A stretch of DNA of 64,000 nucleotides, from positions 124,001 to 188,000 of the forward strand of contig NZ_AZEH01000020.1 of assembly GCF_001436275.1 (NCBI RefSeq), given 5' to 3'. The stretch comes from Liquorilactobacillus oeni DSM 19972 (lineage in GTDB: Bacteria; Bacillota; Bacilli; Lactobacillales; Lactobacillaceae). Below, piece by piece: positions 16,121 through 27,900 of this stretch. The position numbers and the translations under genes are program-made. The notes below the pieces were generated by a model, which was not told the origin of the DNA, made no database searches, and saw only the letters and a list, made by a program, of their open reading frames with translations. Numbering within the stretch: the first letter of the stretch is position 1; every line of letters starts with the position of its first letter.

Positions 16121-18370
16121 TTGAAAAAAAGAAGTGAGCGGATAGCTCATCAACACTATTTAAATAAAATCAAACATCTCCATGGATTCAGTAGGACTGC
16201 TTCTTATGTCGGTACTGGCCTTTTACTCGGCTCAGCAGCTCTGCCTGTACTCAAAACAAAAGCTGATACAACTTCCGCAGAAACAGTCTCAAGTAATTCT
16301 GCCACACAACAGGCTGCATCCAGCACTGTTGATAGCACTGCACAAAGCGCAGCTGCATCGGCAGCAAACAGCACAAGTACCGCTGTCAGTTCAACGCCTG
16401 CAGTAAGCAGCACAGATACTGCAGCCAATAATTCAAGTGCCGCTTCTACAATAACCAGTGCAAGCAGCACAAGTTCCCTGGCTACTTCAAAAGCAACAGC
16501 CAGTTCTCAAGCAGCACAAGCAACTAGTGCTGCTTCAAGTTCCGCTACTAGTAACTCCTCTTCAAGCGGTACAAGTTCAAACACAGACACGGTCAAAATT
16601 GCAGCTTTTAGTGCGACCGTTGATACTCAGCTTAATTCTTCAGTTCCTGGTAATGTAAATTCTTTTTTGGGAAGCGTTGCTTCCTCAGCACAACAGGTTG
16701 CAAACCAATATAATCTGTACGCTTCTTTAATGATTGCGCAAGCCGCACTTGAAAGTGGCTGGGGCGGAAGCACTTTAGCCAGCCAGGCACATAACTTGTT
16801 CGGGGTTAAATATTCTGGCAGCGGCAGTTATGTCACAATGAATACTTCAGAATATCTTAACAGCTCCTGGATTTATATTCCTGCCAAGTTTCAAGCATAC
16901 AGCAACTACAGTGATTCATTTATTGGTTATGCTAATTTAATCAGAGACAACTTCCCCAACTCTACTAAGGCAAATGCAGCCACAGTTGCAATTGCAGCAC
17001 AAAATCTTGCAAATGGCAAATATGGGACTTACGCGACCGCGCCAAATTATGCGAGCTCATTGATGAGTATCATCAATGCTTATGGGTTAACCAAGTATGA
17101 TACTCCAAATAGCGGTTCGTCATCACAACCGGGAAATACTTCAAATCAAAATAGCAGCGGCAGTACCTCGACTGGCTCTACTGGAAGCAGCACGGCAACT
17201 TCTACATATAGTGTCAAAAGTGGTGATACGCTTTGGGCAATTGCCAATAATTATGGTATTTCTGTTGCAAACTTAAAGAGCTGGAATAACCTTTCATCTG
17301 ATACTATTTATGTAGGTCAGAGTTTGAAAGTCTCAAATTCAGGCTCTAGTTCACAGAGTAACAGCAGCAGCTCAAATTCAAGTTCCAGCAATTCGAATAA
17401 TACTTCATCAACAAAGAGCTACGCTGTTAAATCTGGTGATTCTCTGTGGGCTATTGCTAATAATTATGGTGTTTCTGTCGCAAACTTAAAGAGCTGGAAT
17501 AACCTTTCATCTGATACTATTTACGTAGGTCAGAATTTAAAGCTGTCCAATTCTGCAAGTGCAAGTTCTCAAAGCAATAATTCAAATTCCAGCAGCAATT
17601 CAAGCAGTAGTTCTTCGTCAACAAAGAGCTACGCTGTTAAGTCCGGTGATTCTCTGTGGGCTATTGCCAATAATTATGGTGTTTCTGTTGCAAACTTAAA
17701 GAGCTGGAATAACCTTTCATCTGATACTATTTACGTAGGTCAGAATTTAAAGCTGTCCAATTCTGCAAGTGCAAGTTCTCAAAGCAATAATTCAAGTTCC
17801 AGCAGCAATTCAAGCAGCAGTTCTTCGTCAACAAAGAGCTACGCTGTTAAGTCCGGTGATTCCTTGTGGGCTATTGCTAATAATTATGGTGTTTCTGTCG
17901 CAAACTTAAAAAGCTGGAATAACCTTTCATCTGATACTATTTACGTAGGTCAGAATTTAAAGCTGTCCAATTCTGCAAGTGCAAGTTCTCAAAGCAATAA
18001 TTCAAGTTCCAGCAGCAATTCAAGCAGCAGTTCTTCGTCAACAAAGAGCTACGCTGTTAAATCTGGTGATTCCCTGTGGGCCATTGCTAATCAGTACGGA
18101 TTAACTGTTGCTAAGCTTAAAACTCTTAATAATTTAAGTTCCGACACTATTTATGTTGGTCAAACACTCAAAGTTAATGGCACCAGTTCTTCTACCACCG
18201 CAAAAAATGATTCAAATAGTTCTTCCAGTGCAGCAAATTATACCGTTAAAGCTGGAGATTCTTTATGGCAATTAGCTGTCAAACACGGAACTACAGTAAC
18301 ACAAATCAAATCAGACAATCATCTGACTTCAGATATCATTTATGTCGGACAGCAGTTGAAATTCAAGTAA
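16121..18370 (+). CDS. Secreted glucosaminidase with six LysM repeats
   Basis: 749 aa from a TTG at 16121, about 10 bp after AAGGA; the ATG at 16109 overlaps that site. Order: basic N-terminus and hydrophobic signal (about residues 25-48), a Ser/Ala/Thr-rich linker to about 165, and a GH73 N-acetylglucosaminidase domain ([17 protein letters not shown] with the catalytic Glu, then HNLFGVKY). Six LysM modules follow, joined by Ser/Asn linkers. Modules 2 to 4 with their linkers are near-identical 210-bp units. It hydrolyses peptidoglycan during growth or separation and is bound to the wall through LysM. It is monocistronic, with a strong terminator. Confidence 0.9.
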   Translation: MKKRSERIAHQHYLNKIKHLHGFSRTASYVGTGLLLGSAALPVLKTKADTTSAETVSSNSATQQAASSTVDSTAQSAAASAANSTSTAVSSTPAVSSTDTAANNSSAASTITSASSTSSLATSKATASSQAAQATSAASSSATSNSSSSGTSSNTDTVKIAAFSATVDTQLNSSVPGNVNSFLGSVASSAQQVANQYNLYASLMIAQAALESGWGGSTLASQAHNLFGVKYSGSGSYVTMNTSEYLNSSWIYIPAKFQAYSNYSDSFIGYANLIRDNFPNSTKANAATVAIAAQNLANGKYGTYATAPNYASSLMSIINAYGLTKYDTPNSGSSSQPGNTSNQNSSGSTSTGSTGSSTATSTYSVKSGDTLWAIANNYGISVANLKSWNNLSSDTIYVGQSLKVSNSGSSSQSNSSSSNSSSSNSNNTSSTKSYAVKSGDSLWAIANNYGVSVANLKSWNNLSSDTIYVGQNLKLSNSASASSQSNNSNSSSNSSSSSSSTKSYAVKSGDSLWAIANNYGVSVANLKSWNNLSSDTIYVGQNLKLSNSASASSQSNNSSSSSNSSSSSSSTKSYAVKSGDSLWAIANNYGVSVANLKSWNNLSSDTIYVGQNLKLSNSASASSQSNNSSSSSNSSSSSSSTKSYAVKSGDSLWAIANQYGLTVAKLKTLNNLSSDTIYVGQTLKVNGTSSSTTAKNDSNSSSSAANYTVKAGDSLWQLAVKHGTTVTQIKSDNHLTSDIIYVGQQLKFK
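17411..18040 (+). repeat. Three tandem 210-bp repeats encoding LysM plus linker
   Basis: The unit starting ACAAAGAGCTACGC recurs at 17411, 17621, 17831 and 18041, exactly 210 bp (70 codons) apart. The first three units are near-identical; the module beginning at 18041 diverges ([11 protein letters not shown]). The period is in frame, so recombination would change the LysM number without breaking the gene. Confidence 0.92.
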
Positions 18371-18398
18371 GGATTAATAAGTTAGCTTACTATAACTT

Positions 18399-18437
18399 AG
18401 AGCCGGTTCAATGTTTTTATAGAACCGGCTCTTTTTT
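18399..18437 (+). terminator. Terminator after the LysM hydrolase gene
   Basis: AGAGCCGGTTC (18399-18409) pairs perfectly with GAACCGGCTCT (18422-18432), followed by TTTTT. Confidence 0.9.
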
Positions 18438-18470
18438 GTGTGCCCTTATAGTTTCAAAACAACACGAAAG

Positions 18471-18653
18471 GAGAATGTGCTAATAGTCATTAAGCTTTGT
18501 GCATTAACTGTAAATTGCGAACATAGTTCGAATTTGATTATGCGTAATACGTGGTTAAGCGGAAAAGACTGACTATTGAAATACGTTAATATGGAAATTG
18601 CAAGAAAGTACAAAAAAACTGAGTCAAAACATAAGCTTTGATCCAGTCTCCTC
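18471..18653 (+). repeat. Dispersed structured repeat, full copy
   Basis: Starts GAGAATGTGCTAATAGTC. The inner arms ATTAACTGTAAATTGC and GCGTAATACGTGGTTAA, the CATAG/CTATG-type tip, the right outer arm GACTATTGAAATAC and the terminator hairpin ACTGAGTCAAAAC/TTTTGATCCAGT are all present. It lies 3' of and codirectional with the LysM gene, but after that gene's own terminator. Confidence 0.85.
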
Positions 18654-18716
18654 TAACCATACTTTCTATATTAAAAAACTTCAAAAAATGTCAAGAGACA
18701 AGCGGTAGAGGATCGT

Positions 18717-20231
<1,515 letters not shown>

Positions 20232-20272
20232 TTATTTTCCCTCCATTTTTTACTATACATTCTCCAGCTTTA

Positions 20273-20286
20273 TGTTACCGCTTACA
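20273..20286 (-). promoter_or_regulatory. Catabolite-responsive element (cre) of glpK
   Basis: On the minus strand TGTAAGCGGTAACA fits the CcpA consensus TGWAANCGNTNWCA at every defined position. It lies 42 bp before the glpK start, in the promoter zone. Confidence 0.8.
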
Positions 20287-20570
20287 TATTTAAGATTATA
20301 CCATTAATATAAAAATGCAAATAATCAGCTCTTTGCATGTGAAATTGATATGTTAGGCACACTGATACAACAGAATTTCATTTGTGAAATTAGCATTTTT
20401 AAGATTTAATTCACAAATAATAAAAAGTATACCATTTTAAAATAATGGGATAAATCTTCTTAATATAGCCATTTATATATTTTCCAATTTTTATTTATAT
20501 TATTATCTTATCGTGTTTGAATCATACTGAGCAAAGCTTCAAAAATAACTTGTTTTTTATTTTTAGACGC

Positions 20571-20750
20571 AAAAAGAACTGAGTCAAAAGTTAACTCTTG
20601 ACTCAGTCCTCTGTTTTAATCTGCAACATTCGCATTAATGTATTTCAATAGTCAGTCTTTTCCGCTTAACCGCGAGTTACTCATAGTCAAATTCAGACTG
20701 TGTTCGTAATTCGCAGTTAATGCTCAAAACCTAACAGCTATTGCCACACT
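20571..20750 (-). repeat. Dispersed structured repeat, full copy
   Basis: On the minus strand it starts GTGTGGCAATAGCTGTTAGG. The inner hairpin ATTAACTGCGAATTAC/GTAACTCGCGGTTAA, the tip ACAGTC/GACTAT, the linker and the terminator hairpin ACTGAGTCAAGAG/TTTTGACTCAG are all present. It lies 53 bp after the stop of the truncated adhesin, in the same orientation. Confidence 0.87.
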
Positions 20751-20802
20751 TTTTTATCGCATTAGAAAATCTAGTTTTTGATCTTCTAAAAATTATATTA
20801 AA

Positions 20803-21504
20803 CTATTTTCTTGCTTTTCTGCGATACAGAACTGTACCTAATACTGCCAATATGATTATAATCCCAATAACTGTCAAACCTGCATTTCTCTGTTCGCCGG
20901 TTTGTGGTAAATGACCCTTGGAACTGTTATTGTTATGTGCAGTCCTTGAAGTCGAATTACCATTTTGCTTGCCTGTTGAATTTCCAGAAGCTTCCGGTTT
21001 TGCGGAACTCGCAGAACTATTAGATTCAGCTGGCTTAGCAGGAATCTTTTTGTTAGTTATCTTAAGACTGGCAGGTACTGGCGTCTTCGCAGTCTGCAGT
21101 TTAATAGTAAATACATGTTTCTCTTTTGTTGGTTCATATCCATCGGGTGCGCTTGTTTCGACAAAGTAGTAATCTCCAGGTTTAAGACCGTTATATACCA
21201 ACTGACCTTTAGCATCAGTCTTAAGATTTCCTTTAATGAAGTGTCCATCCTTGTCATAAAGGCTGAAGACTGCACCAGGTAAAGCTTTGCCTGTGTCAAC
21301 ATCTGTCTTGGTTAATTCAACAGAACCTGTCTTTTCACTGTTCTTAACAGTAACACTCGCGACCTGAGTCTTTGTTTGCAAAGCAACTGTAAAATGATAT
21401 TCCCTGCCCGCATCAAAGTTATAGCCGGCTGGAGCTGCTGTTTCCTTAAAGTAGTAATCTCCAGGTTTCAAATCGTTATAGCTAATCTTGCCATTTTTAT
21501 TCAT
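20803..21504 (-). pseudogene. 5'-truncated LPQTG cell-wall adhesin (Cna-B repeats)
   Basis: 234 codons remain. They begin inside a Cna-B/SpaA-type domain (NKNGKISYNDLKPGDYYFKETAAP), contain a complete second one (GSVELTKTDVDTGKALPGAVF to ITNKK), a Ser/Asn-rich wall-spanning stretch, the sortase signal LPQTGE, a membrane segment and RRKARK. There is no signal peptide. The first ATG has no ribosome site and stands where other Cna-B repeats read TDKNGK, so the gene was cut at its 5' end. It is followed by a full copy of the dispersed repeat. A surface product is not expected. Confidence 0.8.
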
Positions 21505-21724
21505 AAATTCATTTAAACCGCAAAAAATTATGCTAAACTAATCTCTTTATTTCACTTTTTAAATTTAGCGAAAAAGATTCATCTTTTTATTGCGACCTAA
21601 ATTCTCAGTCATGGGAAAAAAGGTGAAGTTCTTTGAAGTTTCAAGTTATATTATTTTTAAAAAATCCTAAAAAAATCAATTGTTGTATACTATCAACATA
21701 ATAGTATTAGAGGAGGTAACATTT

Positions 21725-22426
21725 ATGTATAAAATTGGTTTGGTAGGAGGAATGGGTCCTGTCTCAACCGTTGACTACTACGAAAGAATCATAAGGGGTT
21801 TTCAAAAAAGGTATCCTCATGCTTGTCCTTCGATTGTGATTGATAGTTTAGACGTTTTTTCTCTGTTATCTCTCGAGGAAAAGGGAAACTATTCAACTCT
21901 AACTAGGCAGCTCGCCACAAGTATCAATAACTTAAAAAATGCAGGTGCTGATTTTGCTGTATTAACTGCTAATACACCTCACATTATTTTTGATGAACTG
22001 CAAAAAGTTGCGTCACTTCCTCTCATCAGCATTCTTGATTCCACCAAAGATGCAATCATACAAAATAAACAGCATACTGTTGGCCTGCTTGGTACTAAAA
22101 TAACAATGAAAGCCGATTTTTATGCACGAAAGTTGGCAATCGCAAATATTAAGGTAGTCACCCCTTCTCTAACCCAAATCGAAACTATTCATGAAATCAT
22201 TTCTAATGAACTTGAGCTGGGAATCATTAACCCAGTCAGTAAGAAAAAAATACTGATAATTATTAACGATCTGCAGAAAAAATACAAGCTTGAAGGCTTG
22301 ATTCTAGGCTGTACCGAACTGCCCTTAATTCTTAGTCAAAAGGACGTTTTGCTTACTGTTTATGACACAGTAGAGTTGCATGTCGGCGCCATTTTAAAAA
22401 CCCTTTTTACAGAGAATTTAAAATAA
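21725..22426 (+). CDS. Aspartate/glutamate racemase family protein
   Basis: 233 aa from the ATG at 21725, after GAGGAGG. GLVGGMGPVSTVDYY is the family's first loop. The two catalytic positions are Thr in TANTPH and Cys in LGCTELPL, as in YgeA-type racemases, which carry Thr at the first site. It probably interconverts D- and L-forms of an acidic or broad-range amino acid in the cytoplasm. It stands alone. A weak hairpin (TTTGCTGA/TCAGCAAA, 22436-22482) before a T-run may end the transcript. Confidence 0.82.
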   Translation: MYKIGLVGGMGPVSTVDYYERIIRGFQKRYPHACPSIVIDSLDVFSLLSLEEKGNYSTLTRQLATSINNLKNAGADFAVLTANTPHIIFDELQKVASLPLISILDSTKDAIIQNKQHTVGLLGTKITMKADFYARKLAIANIKVVTPSLTQIETIHEIISNELELGIINPVSKKKILIIINDLQKKYKLEGLILGCTELPLILSQKDVLLTVYDTVELHVGAILKTLFTENLK

Positions 22427-22681
22427 ACTTTTATTTTTGCTGATTGGACAGCAGGTTATTAAACCAAACTTTTGTCAGCAAAATACTTTTTTTAAAAAAA
22501 TGATAACGCTTATATTGTTTTTATCTAACTTTTTATTTTAAAAATAAGATTGAGTTAAACAGCATTTAGTAGTAGCTTGTAGTTGAATTGGTTCTCTTTT
22601 AATAACTGTAAATGTGAATATACATCTCTCTGCAGATAAAGAAATGTGCTTAAATTAGAACAAATGAAAGAAGTGGTTTTG

Positions 22682-25450
22682 TTGAAAAAAATAACAAAAA
22701 GCAGTCGAGACTATGCTCAAGAGAACTTAGAGCAGCTTTATCACGAATTTGATTCCAGTCAACAGGGGCTCACAAGTAAACAAGCAGCCGCACGTTTACA
22801 GCATTTTGGCGCTAATACAATCCAAAAATCCAAAAAGCAGTCTCAACTACGGCAGTTTTTGAAGAACTTTACAAGTTTAATGGCCATCTTGTTGTGGGTA
22901 AGCGGATTAGTAGCTATTTTGACAAACACTTTGGAACTCGGGATTGCTATTTGGTGTGTCAACTTAATTAACGGTTGTTTCAGTTATTACCAGCAGCATG
23001 AAGCACAAAAAGCAACAGATTCTATGCTGGCAATGCTTCCAGTCTTTACTCAAGTTTATCGTGATGGTAAATTACAGCAGGTAAATGCCAAAGAAATCGT
23101 TCCCGGAGATGTTTTTTCTGTTCAGGCAGGAGATTCTATTCCTGTTGATGCACGTCTTTTAACAGCTGCCACCTTTCAAGTAGATGAATCCGCGTTAACT
23201 GGTGAATCCGTCCCGGAGTCCAAAGATGTAGCTTATGAACCAGGAGAAGGCCAGTTTGCGGAATCAAATATGATTTATGCCGGCACTGCGGCTGTAAGCG
23301 GCGGTGCAACAGCGCTGGTCATTGCAACCGGTATGCATACCGAATTTGGAAAAATAGCGGCTTTAACTCACCAACAAAAAAAATCGATTAGTCCTTTGCA
23401 GCTTGAACTGAATCGTTTGACTAAACAGCTATCAATAATTGCCTTTTCAATTGGCATTGTCTTCTTTGTTGCAGCACTTCTTTTCGTACACTACGCTCCT
23501 GCAAAGGCCTTTATCTTTGCTTTAGGACTAGTTGTTGCTTTCATTCCAGAAGGCCTTTTGCCTACTGTCACCTTATCTTTGGCACAAGGGGTCAAACGGA
23601 TGGCCAAAAATCATGCCCTTGTAAAAGAATTGAATAGTATTGAAACATTAGGAGAAACTACCGTTATTTGTTCTGACAAAACAGGGACATTGACTCAAAA
23701 TCAGATGACTATCAATCATGTCTGGACCCTTGAACATGATTATCAAGTAAGCGGGCAAGGATATCGTGTTAATGGTCAAATTACTTTGGCTGGAAAGAAA
23801 GTTGATTTCAAACAAGCGAACGATCTTGGAAAATTATTATTAACCGCAACACTGGATAATGATACAAAACTTGAAATTAATACACAGGATCAAGGAAAAA
23901 ATAAGTTGATCGGTACTCCAACAGAAGGAGCCCTGTGTGTTTTAGTTAATAAAGCTGGTATTGAAATTCAGAAATTACAAAAAGAATTTCCCCGGCTCAA
24001 AGAATTTCCCTTTGATTCGAGAAGAAAGCGGATGACTACTGTTCATCAGGGAAACGATCAAAAATACTTAGTCTTGGTCAAGGGTGCTTTAAGCGATCTG
24101 CTGCCAAAATGTAATACAGTTCTGCTTAACGGAAAAACAACCGCACTAGGTAAAGAACAAATAACAAAAATCAATAGTGCAAACAAAAATTTTGCTGCTC
24201 AAGGTTTACGTTCATTAGGCTTTGCCTATAAAGAAATACCTGCAGAAAAAACTAAAGCGGCTAATCTGAAGATGGAAAGTGCGGAGGAACAACTGACCTT
24301 TCTTGGATTAACTGCTATGACTGATCCTCCGCGTCCAGAAGCCTATCAAGCTGTAAAATCTTGTCATCAAGCACATATCAAAATTATTATGGTCACAGGC
24401 GACAGCCCTTTAACTGCCAAGTCGATCGCTAAAAAAATTGGTATCACAGGCGAAAATCCGCGGGTAGTTACAGGTGACGAATTAAATAAAATGTCTGATG
24501 ATGAATTGAAAATTGCTTTGAGCGGTGAAATAATTTTTGCTCGCGTGGCACCTGAACAAAAATACCGCATCGTTTCTACTTTGCAAAAACGAGGGGAAAT
24601 TGTGGCCTCGACTGGTGATGGCGTCAATGATGCTCCTGCTTTGAAGAAAGCAGATATCGGTGTTGCAATGGGCAAGATGGGAACTGACGTCGCCAAAGAT
24701 GCTGCTGATATCATCTTAACTGATGATAATTTTGCATCCATTGTCGCAGCGATTGAAGAAGGACGCGCAGTTTACAGTAATATTCAAAAGTTTCTTCTAT
24801 ATATTCTTAATTCAAATGTTCCAGAAGCGATTCCTTCAGTACTTTTTCTCTTCAGCAGAGGAGCAATTCCCCTTCCGCTGACAGTTATGCAGATCCTTAC
24901 TGTTGATTTAGGAACAGATATGCTGCCTGCTCTTGGACTTGGTTCTGAAAGAGCCGAACCCAACGTCATGCAGCAGCCGCCTCGTACTCGTGGTGCTCAT
25001 CTGCTGCAACGTTCGATCATCTGGAAAGCGTTTGGTTGGTACGGGCTGGTTGCCAGTGCAATTTCTGCGCTTGCTTACTTTTTTGTCAACGTCCAAAATG
25101 GATGGCCGCAGAAGCTTCTAGCGGCTAGCGGTCCAGTTTATAAGGAAGCAACCACCATGACTTTAGCTGCGATCGTCTTTTGTCAGATTGCAGCAGTGAT
25201 GAACTGCCGCACCCAAAAAGAATCAGTTTTTCGCATCGGATTATTTAGTAACCGGCAGATTCTGAGCGGCATCTTTTTTGAAGTAATTTTATTGTCAGTG
25301 TTAATCTATACGCCTATTCTGCAAAGTGCTTTTCACACAGCAGCAATCGACTGGCAGGAATGGCTACTTTTAGTAATCATCCCTATCCCGTTATTTCTAA
25401 TTGAAGAATTACGAAAGATGCTTAGCAGAAAAGTATTCAAGCAGTCTTAG
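22682..25450 (+). CDS. P-type cation-transporting ATPase (P2 type)
   Basis: About 922 aa if it starts at the TTG at 22682 behind AAGAAGTGG; an ATG at 22664 has no clear site, so the start is uncertain. Order: N-terminal cation ATPase domain, actuator domain with DESALTGESVPESK, membrane motif PEGLLPTVTLSLAQGVKRM, phosphorylation site CSDKTGTLTQNQM, nucleotide domain with KGALSDLLP, hinge GDGVNDAPALKKAD and C-terminal membrane helices. PEGLLPTVTL is closer to Na/K-type pumps than to PMR1 Ca pumps (PEGLPA), so Na+ or K+/Na+ is the better guess. No regulator adjoins. Confidence 0.88.
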   Translation: MKKITKSSRDYAQENLEQLYHEFDSSQQGLTSKQAAARLQHFGANTIQKSKKQSQLRQFLKNFTSLMAILLWVSGLVAILTNTLELGIAIWCVNLINGCFSYYQQHEAQKATDSMLAMLPVFTQVYRDGKLQQVNAKEIVPGDVFSVQAGDSIPVDARLLTAATFQVDESALTGESVPESKDVAYEPGEGQFAESNMIYAGTAAVSGGATALVIATGMHTEFGKIAALTHQQKKSISPLQLELNRLTKQLSIIAFSIGIVFFVAALLFVHYAPAKAFIFALGLVVAFIPEGLLPTVTLSLAQGVKRMAKNHALVKELNSIETLGETTVICSDKTGTLTQNQMTINHVWTLEHDYQVSGQGYRVNGQITLAGKKVDFKQANDLGKLLLTATLDNDTKLEINTQDQGKNKLIGTPTEGALCVLVNKAGIEIQKLQKEFPRLKEFPFDSRRKRMTTVHQGNDQKYLVLVKGALSDLLPKCNTVLLNGKTTALGKEQITKINSANKNFAAQGLRSLGFAYKEIPAEKTKAANLKMESAEEQLTFLGLTAMTDPPRPEAYQAVKSCHQAHIKIIMVTGDSPLTAKSIAKKIGITGENPRVVTGDELNKMSDDELKIALSGEIIFARVAPEQKYRIVSTLQKRGEIVASTGDGVNDAPALKKADIGVAMGKMGTDVAKDAADIILTDDNFASIVAAIEEGRAVYSNIQKFLLYILNSNVPEAIPSVLFLFSRGAIPLPLTVMQILTVDLGTDMLPALGLGSERAEPNVMQQPPRTRGAHLLQRSIIWKAFGWYGLVASAISALAYFFVNVQNGWPQKLLAASGPVYKEATTMTLAAIVFCQIAAVMNCRTQKESVFRIGLFSNRQILSGIFFEVILLSVLIYTPILQSAFHTAAIDWQEWLLLVIIPIPLFLIEELRKMLSRKVFKQS

Positions 25451-25536
25451 GTACCGCCGACAAAATAGTGCTTGCATTTTTAACTAAAAACTCATCTTTC
25501 GGGACAAATACTAATAAAAAACGAGGTGTAAATTAT

Positions 25537-25947
25537 ATGATGAAAAAAATATTGTACGAAACTGAGGCAATTAATCAAGATGGCCTTAATGGGCAATCAT
25601 ATGTCAAAAACGGCCTCAAAGTTGCAGTCAGTAATCCACGCGAAAAAACTTTAGGTACAAATCCGGAGCAGCTGCTTGGTTTATCCCTTTGTACTTGTAT
25701 GAATGCTACTTTACAGGCAATCGAAAATGAACAAGGCTTAAAGCACACCTCAGAGGTTAGAGTTTCAGTTACATTAATTAAGGGCAGCACAGGACTCGAA
25801 TTCTTGGTTAAAGCCCGTATCCATATCCCGGATGTAGCTCTATCAACTGCTCAAAAACTGGTCAACTTGGCTAAAAGCCGCTGCCCTGTTTCAAAATTGT
25901 TGAGCAACAGCAGTAACTATGATATTGAGGTTGTGAAAGATTATTAA
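25537..25947 (+). CDS. OsmC/Ohr family peroxide-detoxifying protein
   Basis: 136 aa from the ATG at 25537, with GAGGTG upstream. The two redox Cys of the family are in LSLCTCMNATLQA and KSRCPVSKLL. TNPEQLLGLSLC is the usual helix before the first one. It reduces organic hydroperoxides in the cytoplasm; the OsmC and Ohr branches cannot be separated safely by eye. It is followed by a perfect terminator. Confidence 0.87.
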   Translation: MMKKILYETEAINQDGLNGQSYVKNGLKVAVSNPREKTLGTNPEQLLGLSLCTCMNATLQAIENEQGLKHTSEVRVSVTLIKGSTGLEFLVKARIHIPDVALSTAQKLVNLAKSRCPVSKLLSNSSNYDIEVVKDY

Positions 25948-25977
25948 CGTTGCTGTTTAAGACTACGTCCCATTTAC

Positions 25978-26026
25978 AAAAAGGAGCAGAATTTCGAAAA
26001 TTTATGAAATTCTGCTCCTTTTTAAT
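25978..26026. terminator. Strong terminator between convergent genes
   Basis: AAAAAGGAGCAGAATTTC (25978-25995) pairs perfectly with GAAATTCTGCTCCTTTTT from 26006. A/T runs on both sides suit both the OsmC gene and the TetR gene. Confidence 0.9.
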
Positions 26027-26082
26027 TATTTTAAAAATTATATCCCAAGTTGTGAAATGTGCTGTATAAGTTCCAATGAAAT

Positions 26083-26643
26083 TTAGTATAAAATTCCTCT
26101 AAGAATCAAGTGATAAAAATTCTGCAATGCTTCCTTGAAATTCATTCCTTCAGCTTTTAAATATTCACCATCCAAAAAACGTCTAACTGTCAATTGAATA
26201 GTTAATAAGAGAACTTTTTTTTCTGAAGAAGTTAGTATACGTACATTTTGATTATCTACTAAAAAATTTAACGTCAGCTCGCCAAATTTATCAACGTACA
26301 TTTGTAGTTTTTTCCATTGCTCTGGGTACATTTTTTCAAATTTCTGAGAATGCTGCAAAAGCCTATCAAGGTCATAAGACTGATTCATATTTTTTAATTG
26401 AATCTCTAATAGACGAGAAGATGACAACTTTTTATCACTATCCGCGACTTGCCAGCTTTCAAAAAGATTATGAAAAAAGAAAGCAATGGTGGCCTCAATA
26501 ATATCTGCTTTTGTTTTAAATATTTTATATAAAGTTCTCTTACTGATGTGCAATTGCTGTGTTAGCTCAGCTGTAGTAAAACTAGGGCCCCTTTCTTCAA
26601 GTAAACGAATCACAGCAGCGTAGACTTCTTTGTTTGTCTCCAC
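26083..26643 (-). CDS. TetR/AcrR family regulator
   Basis: 186 aa from a GTG after AAGGAGG. The N-terminal helix-turn-helix is FTTAELTQQLHISKRTLYKIFKTKADIIEA (about residues 21-50). The C-terminal ligand domain is not specific enough to name an inducer. It is divergent from the tyrosine phosphatase gene, with 238 bp between them; joint control is possible but no operator palindrome stood out. Confidence 0.85.
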   Translation of the reverse strand: METNKEVYAAVIRLLEERGPSFTTAELTQQLHISKRTLYKIFKTKADIIEATIAFFFHNLFESWQVADSDKKLSSSRLLEIQLKNMNQSYDLDRLLQHSQKFEKMYPEQWKKLQMYVDKFGELTLNFLVDNQNVRILTSSEKKVLLLTIQLTVRRFLDGEYLKAEGMNFKEALQNFYHLILRGILY

Positions 26644-26881
26644 AAAAAACTTGTCCTCCTTTTTATCTCATGCTTTTTAGGCTGTTAACTATATTTTATA
26701 CTAACTTAAAACCATTCTAATTATAATTACTATTATCATTTTTATGACATAAATTCAACAGTAAAAAGTTTGCACAATTTTGTAAAAAAAACGTAATTCT
26801 ATAAAGAATACTGCAAATTTAGTGTAATATGAATCTATAATTACATTTCGAATAGGCTAATTAAACATAGGAGTGATTTAT

Positions 26882-27640
26882 TTGACAATTGATTATGAAA
26901 AAACCACCAGCATAACAAACCTCAGAGATATTGGAGGCTACCCAGCTGAAGAAGGGCGGCTCAAGTCAGGAATATTCTTTCGTAGCGGTGAACTTTGCAG
27001 CCTCTCAAACAAAGACACTGATCTTTTAGAAAAAGGGCTGCACCTAAAAAAGATATATGACTTTCGACGTCCGGCAGAAATAGAATCTCGGCCAGATGTT
27101 TCATTACCAAATATTGCATACGAAAATATCAGCATTATTTCATCACCTGGGCAAGCAAATCCCAGTCTGAAAAATATGGTAATTACAACTAATATAGAAA
27201 AATACATGTTTTCTGTTTATTCTGAACTTGTATTAAGTACTTCTGCTCAAATTGGTTATCATCATTTCTTGCGCGAATTACTCGCTACTCCGCAACCAAT
27301 TATTTTTCATTGCTTTGCCGGTAAAGATCGAACAGGCTTTGCAGCCGCACTTTTGCTTAAAATTGCCGGGGTTAATACTGATGACATTTACGCTGATTAT
27401 TTAAAAACAAACGAAGCACGTAAAGCTGAGAACGCAAAGATCCTGCAGCAATTTTCCACCCGGCTCTCTAATGAAAAATTAAAGGCTCTTGCAGTTTCAC
27501 TTAACGTTAAAGCAGAATACCTTCAGCACGCCTTCAAGCTAATTCGTGAAAAATTTGGCAGCTTCGATAACTATCTGCAGGATGGGCTTCAACTTGAGAA
27601 TGGCTATGTTGATAAATTCAGGCAGCTGTATATTAGCTAA
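26882..27640 (+). CDS. Tyrosine-protein phosphatase (Y_phosphatase3, LipA/PtpB-like)
   Basis: 252 aa from a TTG at 26882, with TAGGAG 8 bp upstream. The catalytic P-loop is HCFAGKDRTG, and the N-terminal motif NLRDIGGY with RSGELC is the signature of the bacterial Tyr/Ser/phosphoinositide phosphatase family. DFRRPAEIESRPD supplies the conserved Arg/Glu. A cytoplasmic or secreted role is not decided; no signal peptide is visible. A diverged copy of the dispersed repeat follows. Confidence 0.85.
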   Translation: MTIDYEKTTSITNLRDIGGYPAEEGRLKSGIFFRSGELCSLSNKDTDLLEKGLHLKKIYDFRRPAEIESRPDVSLPNIAYENISIISSPGQANPSLKNMVITTNIEKYMFSVYSELVLSTSAQIGYHHFLRELLATPQPIIFHCFAGKDRTGFAAALLLKIAGVNTDDIYADYLKTNEARKAENAKILQQFSTRLSNEKLKALAVSLNVKAEYLQHAFKLIREKFGSFDNYLQDGLQLENGYVDKFRQLYIS

Positions 27641-27727
27641 ACTAATCTTTTCCTACCAATTCACAAAGTCTGAGCATATCAAAGAATATTGTATGTAATA
27701 ACAATTGAATATGAAAATATAAGAAAA

Positions 27728-27900
27728 GATGCCGCTCATCTTTAAGCTTTAGCATTAACTATGAATTGTTAAGCATAATCTGAATTCATGCTTAAGTGAA
27801 GTGTAAAGGATTGGCTGTTGAACCACGTTAATTCGCATCTTACAGGTTAAAACAAGTAGACTGGGTCAAAAGATATCTTTTGACCCAGTCTTTCGTTTTT
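27728..27900 (+). repeat. Dispersed structured repeat, diverged copy
   Basis: Segments TAGCATTAACTATGAATTG, CATAATCTGAATTCATGCTTA and GGCTGTTGAACCACGTTAAT line up with the consensus. The terminator hairpin GACTGGGTCAAAAGAT/ATCTTTTGACCCAGTC is a perfect 16-bp palindrome with no separate loop, followed by a T-rich tail. It is codirectional with the upstream phosphatase gene. Confidence 0.75.

Noticed and set aside
16458-16658. Extra open frame over the Ser/Ala-rich linker of the LysM protein
   Set aside because: It is a low-complexity shadow frame of a real gene with no start signal.
17411-18040. CRISPR-like array
   Set aside because: Repeats are 210 bp, contiguous and in frame with LysM modules; there are no spacers.
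22501-22514. TGATAACGCTTATA as a cre site
   Set aside because: Two mismatches at defined positions and about 170 bp from the next start; too weak to report.
24367-24741. 124-codon minus-strand open frame inside the P-type ATPase
   Set aside because: It is antisense to the conserved GDGVNDAP region and has no independent signals.
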